A stretch of DNA of 64,000 nt from Lelliottia nimipressuralis. GTDB lineage: Bacteria > Pseudomonadota > Gammaproteobacteria > Enterobacterales > Enterobacteriaceae. Positions 22,515 to 32,387 of the stretch are shown here, piece after piece. Both the position numbers and the translations under genes were made by a program. Numbering within the stretch: the stretch's first letter is position 1; the number at the start of each line of letters is the position of its first letter. A model generated the notes under the pieces. That model did not search any database and was not told the origin of the DNA. It was given only the letters and a program-made list of their open reading frames with translations. Where the stretch lies: contig NZ_SOMG01000023.1 of NCBI RefSeq assembly GCF_004402045.1, positions 372,001 through 436,000 on the forward strand, read 5' to 3'.

Positions 22515-25178
22515 ATGTCAGAACGTCTCCAAAATGACGTGGATCCGATCGAAACTCGCGACTGGCTACAGGCGATCGAATCGGTCATCCGTGAAGAAGG
22601 TGTTGAGCGCGCTCAGTATCTGATTGATCAGCTGCTTTCTGAAGCCCGCAAAGGCGGCGTGAAGGTTGCTTCAGGTGCAGGGGCTAGCAACTACGTAAAC
22701 ACGATTGCCGTCGAAGACGAACCGGAATACCCGGGCAATCTGGATCTGGAACGTCGTATCCGTTCTGCAATCCGCTGGAACGCCATCATGACCGTTCTGC
22801 GCGCATCCAAGAAAGACCTGGAACTGGGTGGCCACATGGCGTCCTTCCAGTCTTCTGCTACCGTTTACGAAGTGTGCTTCAACCACTTCTTCCGTGCAGC
22901 TAACGAGAAAGACGGCGGCGATCTGGTGTACTTCCAGGGCCACATCTCTCCGGGCATCTATGCACGTGCATTCCTGGAAGGTCGTCTGACTGAAGAGCAG
23001 ATGAACAACTTCCGTCAGGAAGTTCACGGTAAAGGTCTGTCTTCTTACCCGCACCCTAAACTGATGCCTGAATTCTGGCAGTTCCCGACCGTATCTATGG
23101 GTCTGGGCCCAATCGGTGCGATCTATCAGGCTAAATTCCTGAAATATCTGGAACACCGTGGTCTGAAAGACACCTCTGAGCAAACCGTTTACGCCTTCCT
23201 GGGCGACGGCGAAATGGATGAGCCAGAATCTAAAGGCGCGATCACCATCGCGACCCGTGAGAAGCTGGACAACCTGTGCTTCATCATCAACTGTAACCTG
23301 CAGCGTCTGGATGGTCCGGTAACCGGCAACGGCAAGATCATCAACGAACTGGAAGGCATCTTCGCAGGTGCTGGCTGGAACGTGATTAAAGTCATGTGGG
23401 GCGGTCGTTGGGATGAGCTGCTGCGTAAAGACACCAGCGGTAAACTGATCCAACTGATGAACGAAACCGTTGACGGTGACTATCAGACCTTCAAATCCAA
23501 AGACGGTGCCTACGTTCGCGAGCACTTCTTCGGCAAATATCCTGAAACCGCAGCACTGGTTGCAGACTGGACTGATGAGCAGATCTGGGCCCTGAACCGT
23601 GGTGGTCACGATCCGAAGAAAGTCTACGCTGCACTGAAAAAAGCGCAGGAAACCAAAGGTAAAGCGACTGTAATCCTGGCCCACACCATCAAAGGTTACG
23701 GCATGGGTGATACCGCAGAAGGTAAAAACATCGCTCACCAGGTTAAGAAAATGAACATGGACGGCGTGCGTTATATCCGCGACCGTTTCAACGTTCCAGT
23801 GACCGATGAGCAGGTAGAAAACCTGTCTTACATCACCTTCCCGGAAGGTTCTGAAGAGCACAAGTACCTGCACGAACGTCGTCAGGCGCTGAAAGGCTAC
23901 CTGCCAGCTCGTCAGCCTAACTTTACCGAGAAACTGGAACTGCCAGCGCTGGAAGACTTCTCTCAGCTGCTGGAAGAGCAGAATAAAGAGATCTCTACCA
24001 CTATCGCTTTCGTTCGTGCCTTGAACGTGATGCTGAAGAACAAGTCGATCAAAGATCGTCTGGTTCCAATCATCGCCGATGAAGCGCGTACTTTCGGTAT
24101 GGAAGGTCTGTTCCGTCAGATCGGTATCTACAGCCCGAACGGCCAGCAGTACACCCCGCAGGACCGTGAGCAGGTTGCATACTATAAAGAAGACGAGAAA
24201 GGTCAGATCCTGCAGGAAGGTATCAACGAGCTGGGCGCAGGCGCATCCTGGCTGGCTGCTGCGACCTCTTACAGCACCAACAACCTGCCGATGATCCCGT
24301 TCTACATCTACTACTCGATGTTCGGTTTCCAGCGTATCGGTGACCTGTGCTGGCAGGCAGGCGACCAACAGGCTCGCGGCTTCCTGGTAGGCGGTACTTC
24401 CGGTCGTACGACCCTGAACGGTGAAGGTCTGCAGCACGAAGATGGCCACAGCCACATTCAGTCTCTGACTATCCCTAACTGTATCTCTTACGACCCGTCT
24501 TACGCGTACGAAGTGGCAGTCATCATGCATGACGGTCTGCAGCGCATGTACGGTGAAGCGCAAGAGAACATTTACTACTACATCACCACCCTGAACGAAA
24601 ACTACCACATGCCGGCAATGCCAGCAGGTGCCGAGGAAGGTATCCGTAAAGGTATCTACAAACTCGAAACCCTCGAAGGTAGCAAAGGTAAAGTTCAGCT
24701 GCTGGGCTCCGGTTCTATCCTGCGTCACGTACGTGAAGCGGCACAGATCCTGGCGAAAGACTACGGTGTGGGCTCCGACGTGTACAGCGTGACCTCCTTC
24801 ACTGAACTGGCGCGTGATGGCCAGGATTGTGAGCGTTGGAACATGCTGCACCCAATGGAAACTCCACGCGTTCCGTACATCGCTCAGGTGATGAACGATG
24901 CACCAGCGGTGGCGTCTACTGACTATATGAAACTGTTCGCTGAGCAGGTTCGTACTTACGTTCCAGCTGATGATTATCGCGTTCTGGGTACTGACGGCTT
25001 CGGTCGTTCTGACAGCCGCGAAAACCTGCGTCACCACTTCGAAGTTGATGCTTCTTACGTGGTTGTAGCAGCACTGGGCGAACTGGCTAAACGTGGCGAA
25101 ATCGATAAGAAAGTGGTTGCGGACGCAATCACCAAATTCAACATCGATGCAGAAAAAGTTAACCCGCGTCTGGCGTAA
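22515..25178 (+). CDS. aceE: Pyruvate dehydrogenase E1 component
   Basis: Thiamine-diphosphate-dependent decarboxylase that starts oxidation of pyruvate to acetyl-CoA. It has 887 residues, the standard length of the homodimeric E1. The ThDP motif begins [13 protein letters not shown] (near residue 230) and ends at [12 protein letters not shown]. The N-terminal segment before about residue 50 binds E2. It starts 123 bases after pdhR; aceF starts 14 bases after its stop. Codon use looks strongly biased toward preferred codons, as expected for a highly expressed enzyme. Confidence 0.98.
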   Translation: MSERLQNDVDPIETRDWLQAIESVIREEGVERAQYLIDQLLSEARKGGVKVASGAGASNYVNTIAVEDEPEYPGNLDLERRIRSAIRWNAIMTVLRASKKDLELGGHMASFQSSATVYEVCFNHFFRAANEKDGGDLVYFQGHISPGIYARAFLEGRLTEEQMNNFRQEVHGKGLSSYPHPKLMPEFWQFPTVSMGLGPIGAIYQAKFLKYLEHRGLKDTSEQTVYAFLGDGEMDEPESKGAITIATREKLDNLCFIINCNLQRLDGPVTGNGKIINELEGIFAGAGWNVIKVMWGGRWDELLRKDTSGKLIQLMNETVDGDYQTFKSKDGAYVREHFFGKYPETAALVADWTDEQIWALNRGGHDPKKVYAALKKAQETKGKATVILAHTIKGYGMGDTAEGKNIAHQVKKMNMDGVRYIRDRFNVPVTDEQVENLSYITFPEGSEEHKYLHERRQALKGYLPARQPNFTEKLELPALEDFSQLLEEQNKEISTTIAFVRALNVMLKNKSIKDRLVPIIADEARTFGMEGLFRQIGIYSPNGQQYTPQDREQVAYYKEDEKGQILQEGINELGAGASWLAAATSYSTNNLPMIPFYIYYSMFGFQRIGDLCWQAGDQQARGFLVGGTSGRTTLNGEGLQHEDGHSHIQSLTIPNCISYDPSYAYEVAVIMHDGLQRMYGEAQENIYYYITTLNENYHMPAMPAGAEEGIRKGIYKLETLEGSKGKVQLLGSGSILRHVREAAQILAKDYGVGSDVYSVTSFTELARDGQDCERWNMLHPMETPRVPYIAQVMNDAPAVASTDYMKLFAEQVRTYVPADDYRVLGTDGFGRSDSRENLRHHFEVDASYVVVAALGELAKRGEIDKKVVADAITKFNIDAEKVNPRLA

Positions 25179-25192
25179 GAGGTAAAAGAATA

Positions 25193-27088
25193 ATGGCTAT
25201 CGAAATCAATGTACCGGACATCGGGGCTGATGAAGTTGAAATCACCGAGATCCTGGTCAAAGTAGGCGACAAAGTTGAAGCTGAACAGTCGCTGATCACC
25301 GTAGAAGGCGATAAAGCCTCTATGGAAGTTCCGTCTCCTCAGGCTGGCATCGTTAAAGAGATCAAAGTCTCTGTTGGCGATAAAACCGAGACCGGCAAAC
25401 TGATCATGATTTTCGATTCCGCCGACGGTGCAGCAGCTGCTGCACCTGCGCAGGAAGAGAAGAAAGAAGCCGCTGTGGCCTCTGCTGCTCCAGCAGCTGC
25501 CGCGAGCGCGAAAGAAGTCAACGTGCCTGACATCGGCGGTGACGAAGTTGAAGTCACTGAAATCCTGGTGAAAGTGGGCGATACCGTTGCAGCTGAGCAG
25601 TCTCTGATCACCGTAGAAGGCGACAAAGCCTCTATGGAAGTTCCAGCTCCGTTCGCCGGTACTGTTAAAGAGATCAAGATCAACACCGGTGACAAAGTGT
25701 CTACCGGGTCGCTTATCATGATCTTCGAAGTGGCGGGTGCAGCACCTGCCGCCGCGCCTGCACAGGCAGCTGCTCCGGCTCAGGCCGCAGCACCAGCCGC
25801 TGCCGGTGGCGCGAAAGACGTGAACGTACCGGACATCGGCGGTGACGAAGTTGAAGTGACCGAAGTGATGGTAAAAGTGGGCGACAAAGTTGCTGCTGAA
25901 CAGTCACTGATCACCGTTGAAGGCGACAAGGCTTCTATGGAAGTCCCTGCGCCGTTCGCGGGTACCGTTAAAGAGATCAAAATCAGCACCGGCGACAAAG
26001 TGTCTACCGGCTCTCTGATCATGGTCTTCGAAGTGGAAGGCGCTGCGCCTGCCGCGGCTCCGGCTGCGGCTCCAGCACCTGCTGCTGCACCGGCTCAGGC
26101 GGCTAAACCCGCTGCTGCCCCTGCTGCTAAAGCGGAAGGCAAATCTGAGTTCGCTGAAAACGACGCTTACGTCCACGCTACCCCGCTGATTCGTCGCCTG
26201 GCGCGCGAATTCGGTGTGAACCTGGCGAAAGTGAAAGGCACCGGCCGTAAAGGTCGTATCCTGCGCGAAGACGTTCAGACCTACGTGAAAGACGCGGTGA
26301 AACGCGCCGAAGCTGCACCTGCTGCAGCCGCTGGCGGCGGTATCCCGGGCATGCTGCCATGGCCGAAAGTGGACTTCAGCAAGTTCGGCGAAATCGAAGA
26401 AGTGGAGCTGGGCCGCATCCAGAAAATCTCTGGTGCGAACCTGAGCCGTAACTGGGTGATGATCCCGCACGTTACGCACTTCGACAAAACCGATATCACC
26501 GATCTGGAAGCGTTCCGTAAGCAGCAGAACGCTGAAGCCGAGAAGCGTAAGCTGGACGTGAAATTCACCCCAGTGGTCTTCATCATGAAAGCCGTTGCCG
26601 CTGCCCTTGAGCAGATGCCTCGCTTCAACAGCTCCCTGTCCGAAGACGGCCAGAAGCTGACGCTGAAGAAATACATCAACATCGGTGTTGCGGTTGATAC
26701 GCCAAATGGTCTGGTTGTTCCGGTCTTCAAAGACGTGAACAAGAAGAGCATCACTGAGCTGTCCCGTGAACTGACCGTGATCTCCAAGAAAGCGCGTGAT
26801 GGTAAGCTGACTGCCGGCGAAATGCAGGGCGGCTGCTTCACTATCTCCAGTATCGGCGGCCTGGGTACCACCCACTTCGCGCCGATTGTGAACGCGCCGG
26901 AAGTGGCTATCCTCGGTGTGTCTAAGTCCGCGATGGAACCGGTATGGAATGGCAAAGAGTTTGTGCCGCGTCTGATGATGCCAATCTCTCTGTCCTTCGA
27001 CCACCGCGTGATCGACGGTGCTGATGGTGCGCGTTTCATCACCATCATTAACAACACCCTGAGCGACATTCGCCGCCTGGTGATGTAA
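25193..27088 (+). CDS. aceF: Dihydrolipoamide acetyltransferase (PDH E2)
   Basis: Core of the pyruvate dehydrogenase complex, transferring the acetyl group to CoA. It has 631 residues: three tandem lipoyl domains (about 1-80, 107-180 and 209-282), each with the lipoylated lysine in [10 protein letters not shown] (first one K41), separated by flexible Ala/Pro linkers; an E1/E3-binding domain beginning [13 protein letters not shown]; and the catalytic domain with the active-site [13 protein letters not shown]. Lipoyl domains 2 and 3 are nearly identical in protein and DNA. A strong terminator follows. Confidence 0.98.
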   Translation: MAIEINVPDIGADEVEITEILVKVGDKVEAEQSLITVEGDKASMEVPSPQAGIVKEIKVSVGDKTETGKLIMIFDSADGAAAAAPAQEEKKEAAVASAAPAAAASAKEVNVPDIGGDEVEVTEILVKVGDTVAAEQSLITVEGDKASMEVPAPFAGTVKEIKINTGDKVSTGSLIMIFEVAGAAPAAAPAQAAAPAQAAAPAAAGGAKDVNVPDIGGDEVEVTEVMVKVGDKVAAEQSLITVEGDKASMEVPAPFAGTVKEIKISTGDKVSTGSLIMVFEVEGAAPAAAPAAAPAPAAAPAQAAKPAAAPAAKAEGKSEFAENDAYVHATPLIRRLAREFGVNLAKVKGTGRKGRILREDVQTYVKDAVKRAEAAPAAAAGGGIPGMLPWPKVDFSKFGEIEEVELGRIQKISGANLSRNWVMIPHVTHFDKTDITDLEAFRKQQNAEAEKRKLDVKFTPVVFIMKAVAAALEQMPRFNSSLSEDGQKLTLKKYINIGVAVDTPNGLVVPVFKDVNKKSITELSRELTVISKKARDGKLTAGEMQGGCFTISSIGGLGTTHFAPIVNAPEVAILGVSKSAMEPVWNGKEFVPRLMMPISLSFDHRVIDGADGARFITIINNTLSDIRRLVM

Positions 27089-27091
27089 GTG

Positions 27092-27119
27092 AAAAGCCGG
27101 CCAGTCGGCCGGCTTTTTT
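27092..27119 (+). terminator. Intrinsic terminator after aceF
   Basis: AAAAGCCGGCC pairs with GGCCGGCTTTT around loop AGTC, followed by more T. It separates aceF from lpd, which must also be served by its own promoter, since Lpd is shared with other dehydrogenase complexes. Confidence 0.88.
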
Positions 27120-27185
27120 CTGTTAATCTCATGAAGTCTGTGAGGTTATTGGCGAAAGCGACAATTCGTGAGCCGTTTGTTGTTT

Positions 27186-27205
27186 CAAAATTGTTAACAA
27201 TTTTG
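27186..27205. promoter_or_regulatory. Perfect 20-base palindrome in the lpd promoter region
   Basis: CAAAATTGTTAACAATTTTG is a perfect palindrome 81 bases before the lpd start. It lies in the 166-base region between the aceF terminator region and lpd, where the lpd-specific promoter should be. It may be a regulator site (ArcA is a known lpd regulator in E. coli) or overlap the -35 region; which one cannot be told from the sequence. Confidence 0.6.
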
Positions 27206-27285
27206 TAAACTGTGGGCGGATAGAACGTCCCGGTGGATGAAGGGCGACAAGTACCTGGACCGCCGGAAATCAATAAGAGGTCATG

Positions 27286-28710
27286 ATGAGTACTGAAATC
27301 AAAACTCAGGTCGTGGTACTTGGGGCAGGTCCCGCAGGTTACTCTGCAGCCTTCCGTTGCGCTGATTTAGGTCTGGAAACCGTCATCGTTGAACGCTACA
27401 ACACCCTCGGCGGTGTTTGTCTGAACGTAGGTTGTATCCCTTCTAAAGCGCTGCTGCACGTAGCGAAAGTTATCGAAGAAGCCAAAGCGCTGGCTGAACA
27501 CGGTATCGTCTTCGGCGAGCCGAAAACCGATATCGACAAAATTCGTACCTGGAAAGAGAAAGTTATCACTCAGCTGACCGGCGGTCTGGCGGGTATGGCC
27601 AAAGGCCGTAAAGTAAAAGTGGTAAACGGTCTGGGTAAATTCACCGGTGCGAACACCCTGGAAGTGGAAGGCGAAAACGGCAAAACCGTGATCAACTTCG
27701 ACAATGCGATCATCGCAGCAGGTTCTCGCCCAATCGAACTGCCATTCATTCCACATGAAGATCCACGCGTGTGGGATTCCACCGATGCGCTGGAGCTGAA
27801 AACCGTTCCTAAGCGCCTGCTGGTCATGGGTGGCGGTATCATCGGTCTGGAAATGGGTACCGTGTACCATGCGCTGGGTTCAGAGATTGACGTGGTTGAA
27901 ATGTTCGACCAGGTTATCCCGGCTGCAGACAAAGACATCGTTAAAGTCTTCACCAAACGCATCAGCAAGAAATTCAACCTGATGCTGGAAACCAAAGTGA
28001 CGGCCGTTGAAGCGAAAGAAGACGGTATCTACGTTTCCATGGAAGGCAAAAAAGCCCCATCTGAGCCACAGCGTTACGACGCCGTGCTGGTGGCTATCGG
28101 CCGTGTGCCGAACGGTAAAAACCTCGACGCGGGCAAAGCCGGCGTGGAAGTGGACGACCGTGGCTTTATCCGCGTTGATAAGCAGCTGCGCACCAACGTG
28201 CCGCACATCTTTGCTATCGGCGATATCGTCGGCCAGCCTATGCTGGCGCACAAAGGTGTTCACGAAGGTCACGTTGCCGCTGAAGTTATCGCCGGCATGA
28301 AACACTACTTCGATCCGAAAGTGATCCCATCTATCGCCTATACCGAGCCAGAAGTTGCATGGGTTGGTCTGACTGAGAAAGAAGCGAAAGAGAAAGGCAT
28401 CAGCTACGAAACCGCCACCTTCCCGTGGGCTGCTTCTGGCCGTGCTATCGCGTCCGACTGCGCAGACGGTATGACCAAACTGATCTTCGACAAAGAAACT
28501 CACCGCGTCATCGGTGGTGCGATTGTCGGTACCAACGGCGGCGAGCTGCTGGGTGAAATCGGTCTGGCTATCGAAATGGGCTGCGACGCTGAAGACATCG
28601 CGCTGACCATCCACGCTCACCCGACTCTGCACGAGTCTGTTGGCCTGGCGGCAGAAGTGTTTGAAGGCAGCATCACCGACCTGCCAAACGCGAAAGCGAA
28701 GAAGAAATAA
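27286..28710 (+). CDS. lpd: Dihydrolipoamide dehydrogenase (E3)
   Basis: FAD flavoprotein reoxidising dihydrolipoamide with NAD+ for the pyruvate, 2-oxoglutarate and glycine cleavage complexes. It has 474 residues from the second ATG of ATGATGAGT, which matches the E. coli start. It shows the FAD-binding GAGPAGYSAA, the redox disulphide GGVCLNVGC (C45 and C50 by family numbering), the NAD-binding GGGIIGLEMG and the active-site HAHPTLHES. Terminators flank it on both sides. Confidence 0.98.
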   Translation: MSTEIKTQVVVLGAGPAGYSAAFRCADLGLETVIVERYNTLGGVCLNVGCIPSKALLHVAKVIEEAKALAEHGIVFGEPKTDIDKIRTWKEKVITQLTGGLAGMAKGRKVKVVNGLGKFTGANTLEVEGENGKTVINFDNAIIAAGSRPIELPFIPHEDPRVWDSTDALELKTVPKRLLVMGGGIIGLEMGTVYHALGSEIDVVEMFDQVIPAADKDIVKVFTKRISKKFNLMLETKVTAVEAKEDGIYVSMEGKKAPSEPQRYDAVLVAIGRVPNGKNLDAGKAGVEVDDRGFIRVDKQLRTNVPHIFAIGDIVGQPMLAHKGVHEGHVAAEVIAGMKHYFDPKVIPSIAYTEPEVAWVGLTEKEAKEKGISYETATFPWAASGRAIASDCADGMTKLIFDKETHRVIGGAIVGTNGGELLGEIGLAIEMGCDAEDIALTIHAHPTLHESVGLAAEVFEGSITDLPNAKAKKK

Positions 28711-28731
28711 GTTTATTTCTGCTTTTTTCTA

Positions 28732-28758
28732 AACGCCTCCTTCGGAGGCGTTTTTTTT
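28732..28758 (+). terminator. Intrinsic terminator after lpd
   Basis: ACGCCTCC (28733-28740) pairs with GGAGGCGT (28744-28751) across a stable cUUCGg loop, followed by eight T. This is a textbook rho-independent terminator. Confidence 0.95.
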
Positions 28759-28908
28759 GGCTGAAAACTACCCATTATAGTAGGTAACTTATTGTTATTT
28801 CCCCTAAAAATTTGCGCTTATCTGCCGATACTTTTTTCACCATTGTGTAGCTACTGGCCGCACGGTTCGAGGTTCTGGATTTTTGATTACACGCAAAAAG
28901 GAAATAAC

Positions 28909-29640
28909 ATGTCTTTGAAGAAAGTGATGGGGATTGGCTTACTGGCGGCAGTCATGACGTTGACCGGGTGCGGTGCGATGACGACGGCGGTGAAAAAACG
29001 TAACCTGGAAGTGAAAACGCAGATGAGTGAGACCATCTGGCTTGAGCCATCCAGTGAAAAAACGGTCTACATTCAGGTAAAAAACACCTCTGATAAAGAC
29101 ATGAGCAACCTCCAGACGTTGCTTGCAAACGATCTGAGCGCTAAAGGGTATAAGGTAACGTCCTCTCCTGACAGCGCATACTACTGGGTTCAGGCTAACG
29201 TCCTTAAAGCAGACAAAATGGACCTGCGCGAAGCCCAGGGCTATTTAAAAACTGGCTATGAAGGTGCCGCCGTTGGCGCTGCGCTGGGTGCCGGTATCAC
29301 TGCCTATAACAGTAATTCTTCGGGTGCGGCGCTGGGCGTAGGGCTGGCGGCTGGCCTGATCGGCATGGCTGCAGATGCGATGGTAGAAGATGTGAACTAC
29401 ACCATGGTAACCGACCTGCAGATCTCCGAGCGTAGCAAAGCGAAAGTCACCACCGATAACATTGCGGCGCTGCGTCAGGGTACGTCTGGCGTGAAACTGC
29501 AAACCAGCAGCGAGCAGGGCGATCGCGCGAAATATCAGACCCGCGTGGTATCGAATGCTAACAAGGTCAATTTGAAATTCGAAGAAGCGAAACCGGCCCT
29601 GGAAGCGCAGCTGGCGAAGTCGGTCGCAAATATTCTGTAA
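28909..29640 (+). CDS. TraT-like outer-membrane lipoprotein
   Basis: Lipoprotein of 243 residues matching the TraT family, best known from F-type plasmids, where it mediates surface exclusion and serum (complement) resistance. The signal peptide ends in lipobox L18-T19-G20-C21; Cys21 would be lipidated. A glycine/alanine-rich hydrophobic stretch around residues 119-155 ([11 protein letters not shown], then [18 protein letters not shown]) is characteristic. The ATG at 28909 is preceded by AAAAAGGAAATAAC. It is a single gene between lpd and the yacH unit, with no transfer genes nearby, so it is a chromosomal homologue. Its role here is inferred only. Confidence 0.88.
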   Translation: MSLKKVMGIGLLAAVMTLTGCGAMTTAVKKRNLEVKTQMSETIWLEPSSEKTVYIQVKNTSDKDMSNLQTLLANDLSAKGYKVTSSPDSAYYWVQANVLKADKMDLREAQGYLKTGYEGAAVGAALGAGITAYNSNSSGAALGVGLAAGLIGMAADAMVEDVNYTMVTDLQISERSKAKVTTDNIAALRQGTSGVKLQTSSEQGDRAKYQTRVVSNANKVNLKFEEAKPALEAQLAKSVANIL

Positions 29641-29648
29641 GTTAAAAA

Positions 29649-29680
29649 GCCGGGTGGCGGCTTTGCCATACCCGGCTTAT
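29649..29680. repeat. REP element between traT-like gene and DUF2950 gene
   Basis: GCCGGGTGGCGGCTTTGCCA followed by TACCCGGCTTAT has the classic enterobacterial REP palindrome form. It lies between convergent genes, 8 bases after the lipoprotein stop, and may act as terminator or 3' stabiliser. Confidence 0.8.
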
Positions 29681-29703
29681 AAAACGTGGTCCGTTGACGT
29701 TAT

Positions 29704-30495
29704 TCAGGGCGCGACGGGCTGCCAGCTTTTATCAGGGCTATATGAGGTTAACGCCCGGGCTTTTTGCTCCGAATCGCTACCCAGATCTGACTGGTAAACC
29801 TTGTCGTCCTGATTTATCACAAAGCTCATTACGCCTGTCTGACCATAGCTGACCGGCCAGGCAACCATCGCGAATCCGTTATTATCTGGCAGGATCCGGA
29901 AGCGATAGCCGTGATAGCCGGTACCTGGCTCTTTCGGGCTAAATGCCGGGCCGAGTGGGCTGGGCGCTTCACCGGGTGAGGCTGGCCAGTACAAACCATC
30001 TTTTTTCCCTTCCGAGCTGACAATTTTCTGCGCGTATTTTTGAGTCATCGCAAAGTAGCTTTGCTGCGCATCGACATAGGCATGTAATGCTTCGATGGCG
30101 GCAAGCTCGTTACGCCCAATCTCGCGGGTCAGGATCTCTTCAGCGCCTTCTTTGATATCGAACTGCCAGCCTGTTGTGGTTTTGACAACCGGGATGGGGA
30201 GCTGCCAGCCGCTATCTCCGACAACAAGATGCGCCGTATCCCCTTCGACAACGGTGTTATGACGCAATTTCCAGTCGCGCAGGAAACGATCGACGGCATC
30301 CGGATCAACGCCTTCAGGCGGCAGAAAATCGCGCCAGTTTTCTCCAAGCAGGTTGGTCATCGCGCCCTCATTATGCTCGCTAATGGCGTTGGCCAGCGCA
30401 TCGGTCGCCTGGTCGGGCGTGCTAAAGGATTGCTGCGCCATCGCCGAGGCAGAAAGCAGGAACAACACCATTCCACTGAGTAGTTTACTTTTCAT
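29704..30495 (-). CDS. DUF2950 family secreted protein
   Basis: Exported protein of 263 residues with a clear signal peptide (MKSKLLSGMVLFLLSASAMA, cleavage after about residue 20) and the DUF2950 features GYHGYRFRIL, FAMVAWPVSYGQTGVMSF and the near-terminal YSPDKSWQP. The biochemical function is not known. The ATG at 30495 follows AAGGGAACCGAC; the longer upstream frame would overlap yacH. It lies 10 bases after yacH, and the DUF3300-DUF2950 pairing suggests the two products work together in the envelope. Confidence 0.82.
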   Translation of the reverse strand: MKSKLLSGMVLFLLSASAMAQQSFSTPDQATDALANAISEHNEGAMTNLLGENWRDFLPPEGVDPDAVDRFLRDWKLRHNTVVEGDTAHLVVGDSGWQLPIPVVKTTTGWQFDIKEGAEEILTREIGRNELAAIEALHAYVDAQQSYFAMTQKYAQKIVSSEGKKDGLYWPASPGEAPSPLGPAFSPKEPGTGYHGYRFRILPDNNGFAMVAWPVSYGQTGVMSFVINQDDKVYQSDLGSDSEQKARALTSYSPDKSWQPVAP

Positions 30496-30505
30496 GTCGG
30501 TTCCC

Positions 30506-32065
30506 TTAGCGATGTCGAATTTCACGGCGTTCAGCGCGTCCACCAGACGCCTGGCGTGGCTGCTGCTGACGAGCAGCGTGCTGTCTGCTTTGCGCACCAC
30601 GCTGCTGCTGCGCCTGCCAGTTCGCGGAGCGGCTGTCGTTGCCGCTCAGCGCATTAGCCCGGGGCTGACTGTTTCGCTGCTGGAGAGTGCGTTGCTGCGC
30701 AGGTTGCGAAACCCGTTTCTCTTGTCTTTGGGCTGTGCTCTGGCGGTTTTCTCGCTGCTGCGTACTGGTCCGCTTCGCCGTCTGCGGTTTGGTGTCGTAG
30801 CCCCGGTAGTTATTGCGCTGTGAAATCTGCTTCAGCTGTTCACTTGAGGCCTGACGCTGCCCCTCTTTCGTTCCGGGGCGGGCGGTTTGCGGGAAGGTTT
30901 TACCCGTTGATTTCTCCATCTGGCTGAGGGCAGCCTGACGCTGGCTATCGCGGTTAGCCGGCTTTTGCTGCGTTGAGCTTAACCCTGTGGCCGTGCTGGT
31001 GGAGTGGAAGCGATTGTTGAGCTGGTTAGTGGGATAGGGCACGCCTTCCCGGTAGGCCGGGTTGTGCTGCCAGGTGCGGTTGGCATCCGTCAGACGCTGT
31101 CCGCTGATTTTATTAAAGTTCTCAACGTTAATATTGATGTTGTTATCACCGTTGCGGTTATAGCCGCCGTGATTATCCCAGTCGTCATGGTGATGATCCC
31201 AGTCATCATCATCATCCCAGTCGATGTTGCTGAAGATGGCATAGGTTGTGGCGACACCCAGGCTGAAACCTAAACCGTTGACGAAGCTGTTGCCAAACTG
31301 CTCGCCGGGTGACGGCGGGAGATAGGTTGGCGGATAGGCGGTGTTTGGCCAGGTCCCGTAAACCGTATTGGGGTTATAGGTGGGAACGTACACAACCTGC
31401 GGATCGGCAGATTCAATTTTGATAACCGTAGGGGCTGGCGCGGACGTTGTGGCTGTCGTTGACTCGGTGGTGCTGGTTTTCGCCGGTGTCGGTTTTGTCA
31501 CGGTGGTGACCGTCTGCTGTGGCGTTGATTGTAAGGCGCCGGTTTTCTGCGCCAGCGCGCGCAGGCGCTGCACGGAATCCATCACGTCTTTCGGTTGCGC
31601 GAGAAACGCATCGCCCAGGTTTTGCACCCACGGAGGGTTTTCTCCCATCAGCGACATGAGCTGAGGAAACGCGACCAGCGATTTTACGCTGGGATCCCAA
31701 GGCTGGCTGGCAACGGCCTGGATAGCGGCGTCCCCTTCCATTTTAGGGTTGTCTTTGGACCACTGCGCCGCCTGGATAACATTGGCCGGGTAGGTAGAGG
31801 CCATCAAAATTTGTGACAGCAGGGCATCAGGGTAGAGCGCGATGGGGGCAACCCACTGATCGATTTGCGCGGCAGTATACGCTGGCGCGACAACGGGGGC
31901 GGGCTGTGCCGCGGCAGGCGTCGCCGGTGCTGCCGGTTGTTGTGCGACGGGGGCCGGCGCAGCGGGCTCCGTTGCGCGGCTTTTGACAAACATGACGCCT
32001 GAGGCGGCAAGCAGCCCGGCACTGCACAGAAGGACGAGCAGATGTGGCTTAAAGGGCAACTTCAT
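30506..32065 (-). CDS. yacH: DUF3300 family envelope protein YacH
   Basis: Protein of 519 residues at the yacH position upstream of acnB. It has an N-terminal hydrophobic signal or anchor (about residues 8-26), an Ala/Pro linker, then the DUF3300 domain (about 60-250) with IALYPDALLSQILMASTYP and VVYVPTYNPNTVYG. This is followed by an Asp/His tract (DWDDDDDWDHHHDDWD) that could bind metal, and a long Gln/Arg-rich basic tail (about 350-519). Function is unknown. The ATG at 32065 has GGAG seven bases upstream; an upstream TTG is less likely. Confidence 0.85.
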   Translation of the reverse strand: MKLPFKPHLLVLLCSAGLLAASGVMFVKSRATEPAAPAPVAQQPAAPATPAAAQPAPVVAPAYTAAQIDQWVAPIALYPDALLSQILMASTYPANVIQAAQWSKDNPKMEGDAAIQAVASQPWDPSVKSLVAFPQLMSLMGENPPWVQNLGDAFLAQPKDVMDSVQRLRALAQKTGALQSTPQQTVTTVTKPTPAKTSTTESTTATTSAPAPTVIKIESADPQVVYVPTYNPNTVYGTWPNTAYPPTYLPPSPGEQFGNSFVNGLGFSLGVATTYAIFSNIDWDDDDDWDHHHDDWDNHGGYNRNGDNNININVENFNKISGQRLTDANRTWQHNPAYREGVPYPTNQLNNRFHSTSTATGLSSTQQKPANRDSQRQAALSQMEKSTGKTFPQTARPGTKEGQRQASSEQLKQISQRNNYRGYDTKPQTAKRTSTQQRENRQSTAQRQEKRVSQPAQQRTLQQRNSQPRANALSGNDSRSANWQAQQQRGAQSRQHAARQQQPRQASGGRAERREIRHR

Positions 32066-32245
32066 AAAATGACTCCAACGAGACAAGCGCTGTGCCGTGA
32101 GGCGTTACGGTTGGCGTGAGTATTATTCACCCGTCTTTTACTGTTTTGACTTTTATTGGGAAGCATCCGGTACGTCCGGATAAAGAGTGTGAGTATTTAT
32201 TACACAATTATATCGGATAGTTGCAAAGCCGCTGGGATTTCAGAA

Positions 32246-32265
32246 GGCCGCTCTTGCGAGCGGCC
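32246..32265 (-). terminator. Hairpin after the 38-codon ORF
   Basis: GGCCGCTC (32246-32253) and GAGCGGCC (32258-32265) form a perfect 8-base-pair stem with loop TTGC, 5 bases beyond the stop of the small minus-strand ORF. The minus-strand sequence after it is CTTCTG, so the U-tract is weak. Confidence 0.55.
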
Positions 32266-32270
32266 AGCAG

Positions 32271-32387
32271 CTAGTTGCCGAGGTTAACAACAAACAGCAC
32301 CGTGATGTCGGATATGTTCCAGCCACCGTGCAGTGCCGTAAGCAGTAAACCGAGCGCAACGATCAGCGCAGTGATTCGCATCTCCAT
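32271..32387 (-). CDS. Candidate small membrane protein, 38 residues
   Basis: An open frame of 38 codons: MEMRITALIVALGLLL, then TALHGGWN, then a second apolar stretch ISDITVLFVVNLGN. The hydrophobic helix at about residues 5-19, the AGGAA sequence 10 bases before the ATG and the hairpin just past the stop make it gene-like. A start at the second Met (32381) is also possible. I do not recognise it among known small enterobacterial proteins. It could be a small inner-membrane protein or a type I toxin-like peptide; neither is shown. Confidence 0.5.
   Translation of the reverse strand: MEMRITALIVALGLLLTALHGGWNISDITVLFVVNLGN

Noticed and set aside
22671..25037. 788-codon ORF antisense to aceE
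   Set aside because: A shadow frame caused by strong codon bias in the highly expressed aceE; low-complexity composition with no domain. The same applies to long antisense frames over gcd (40149-42089), secA (5870-7216) and aroP (19722-20897).
25199..26035. Three direct repeats resembling a tandem array
   Set aside because: They are the lipoyl domains of aceF, in frame and with conserved lysines, and not a CRISPR or mobile repeat.
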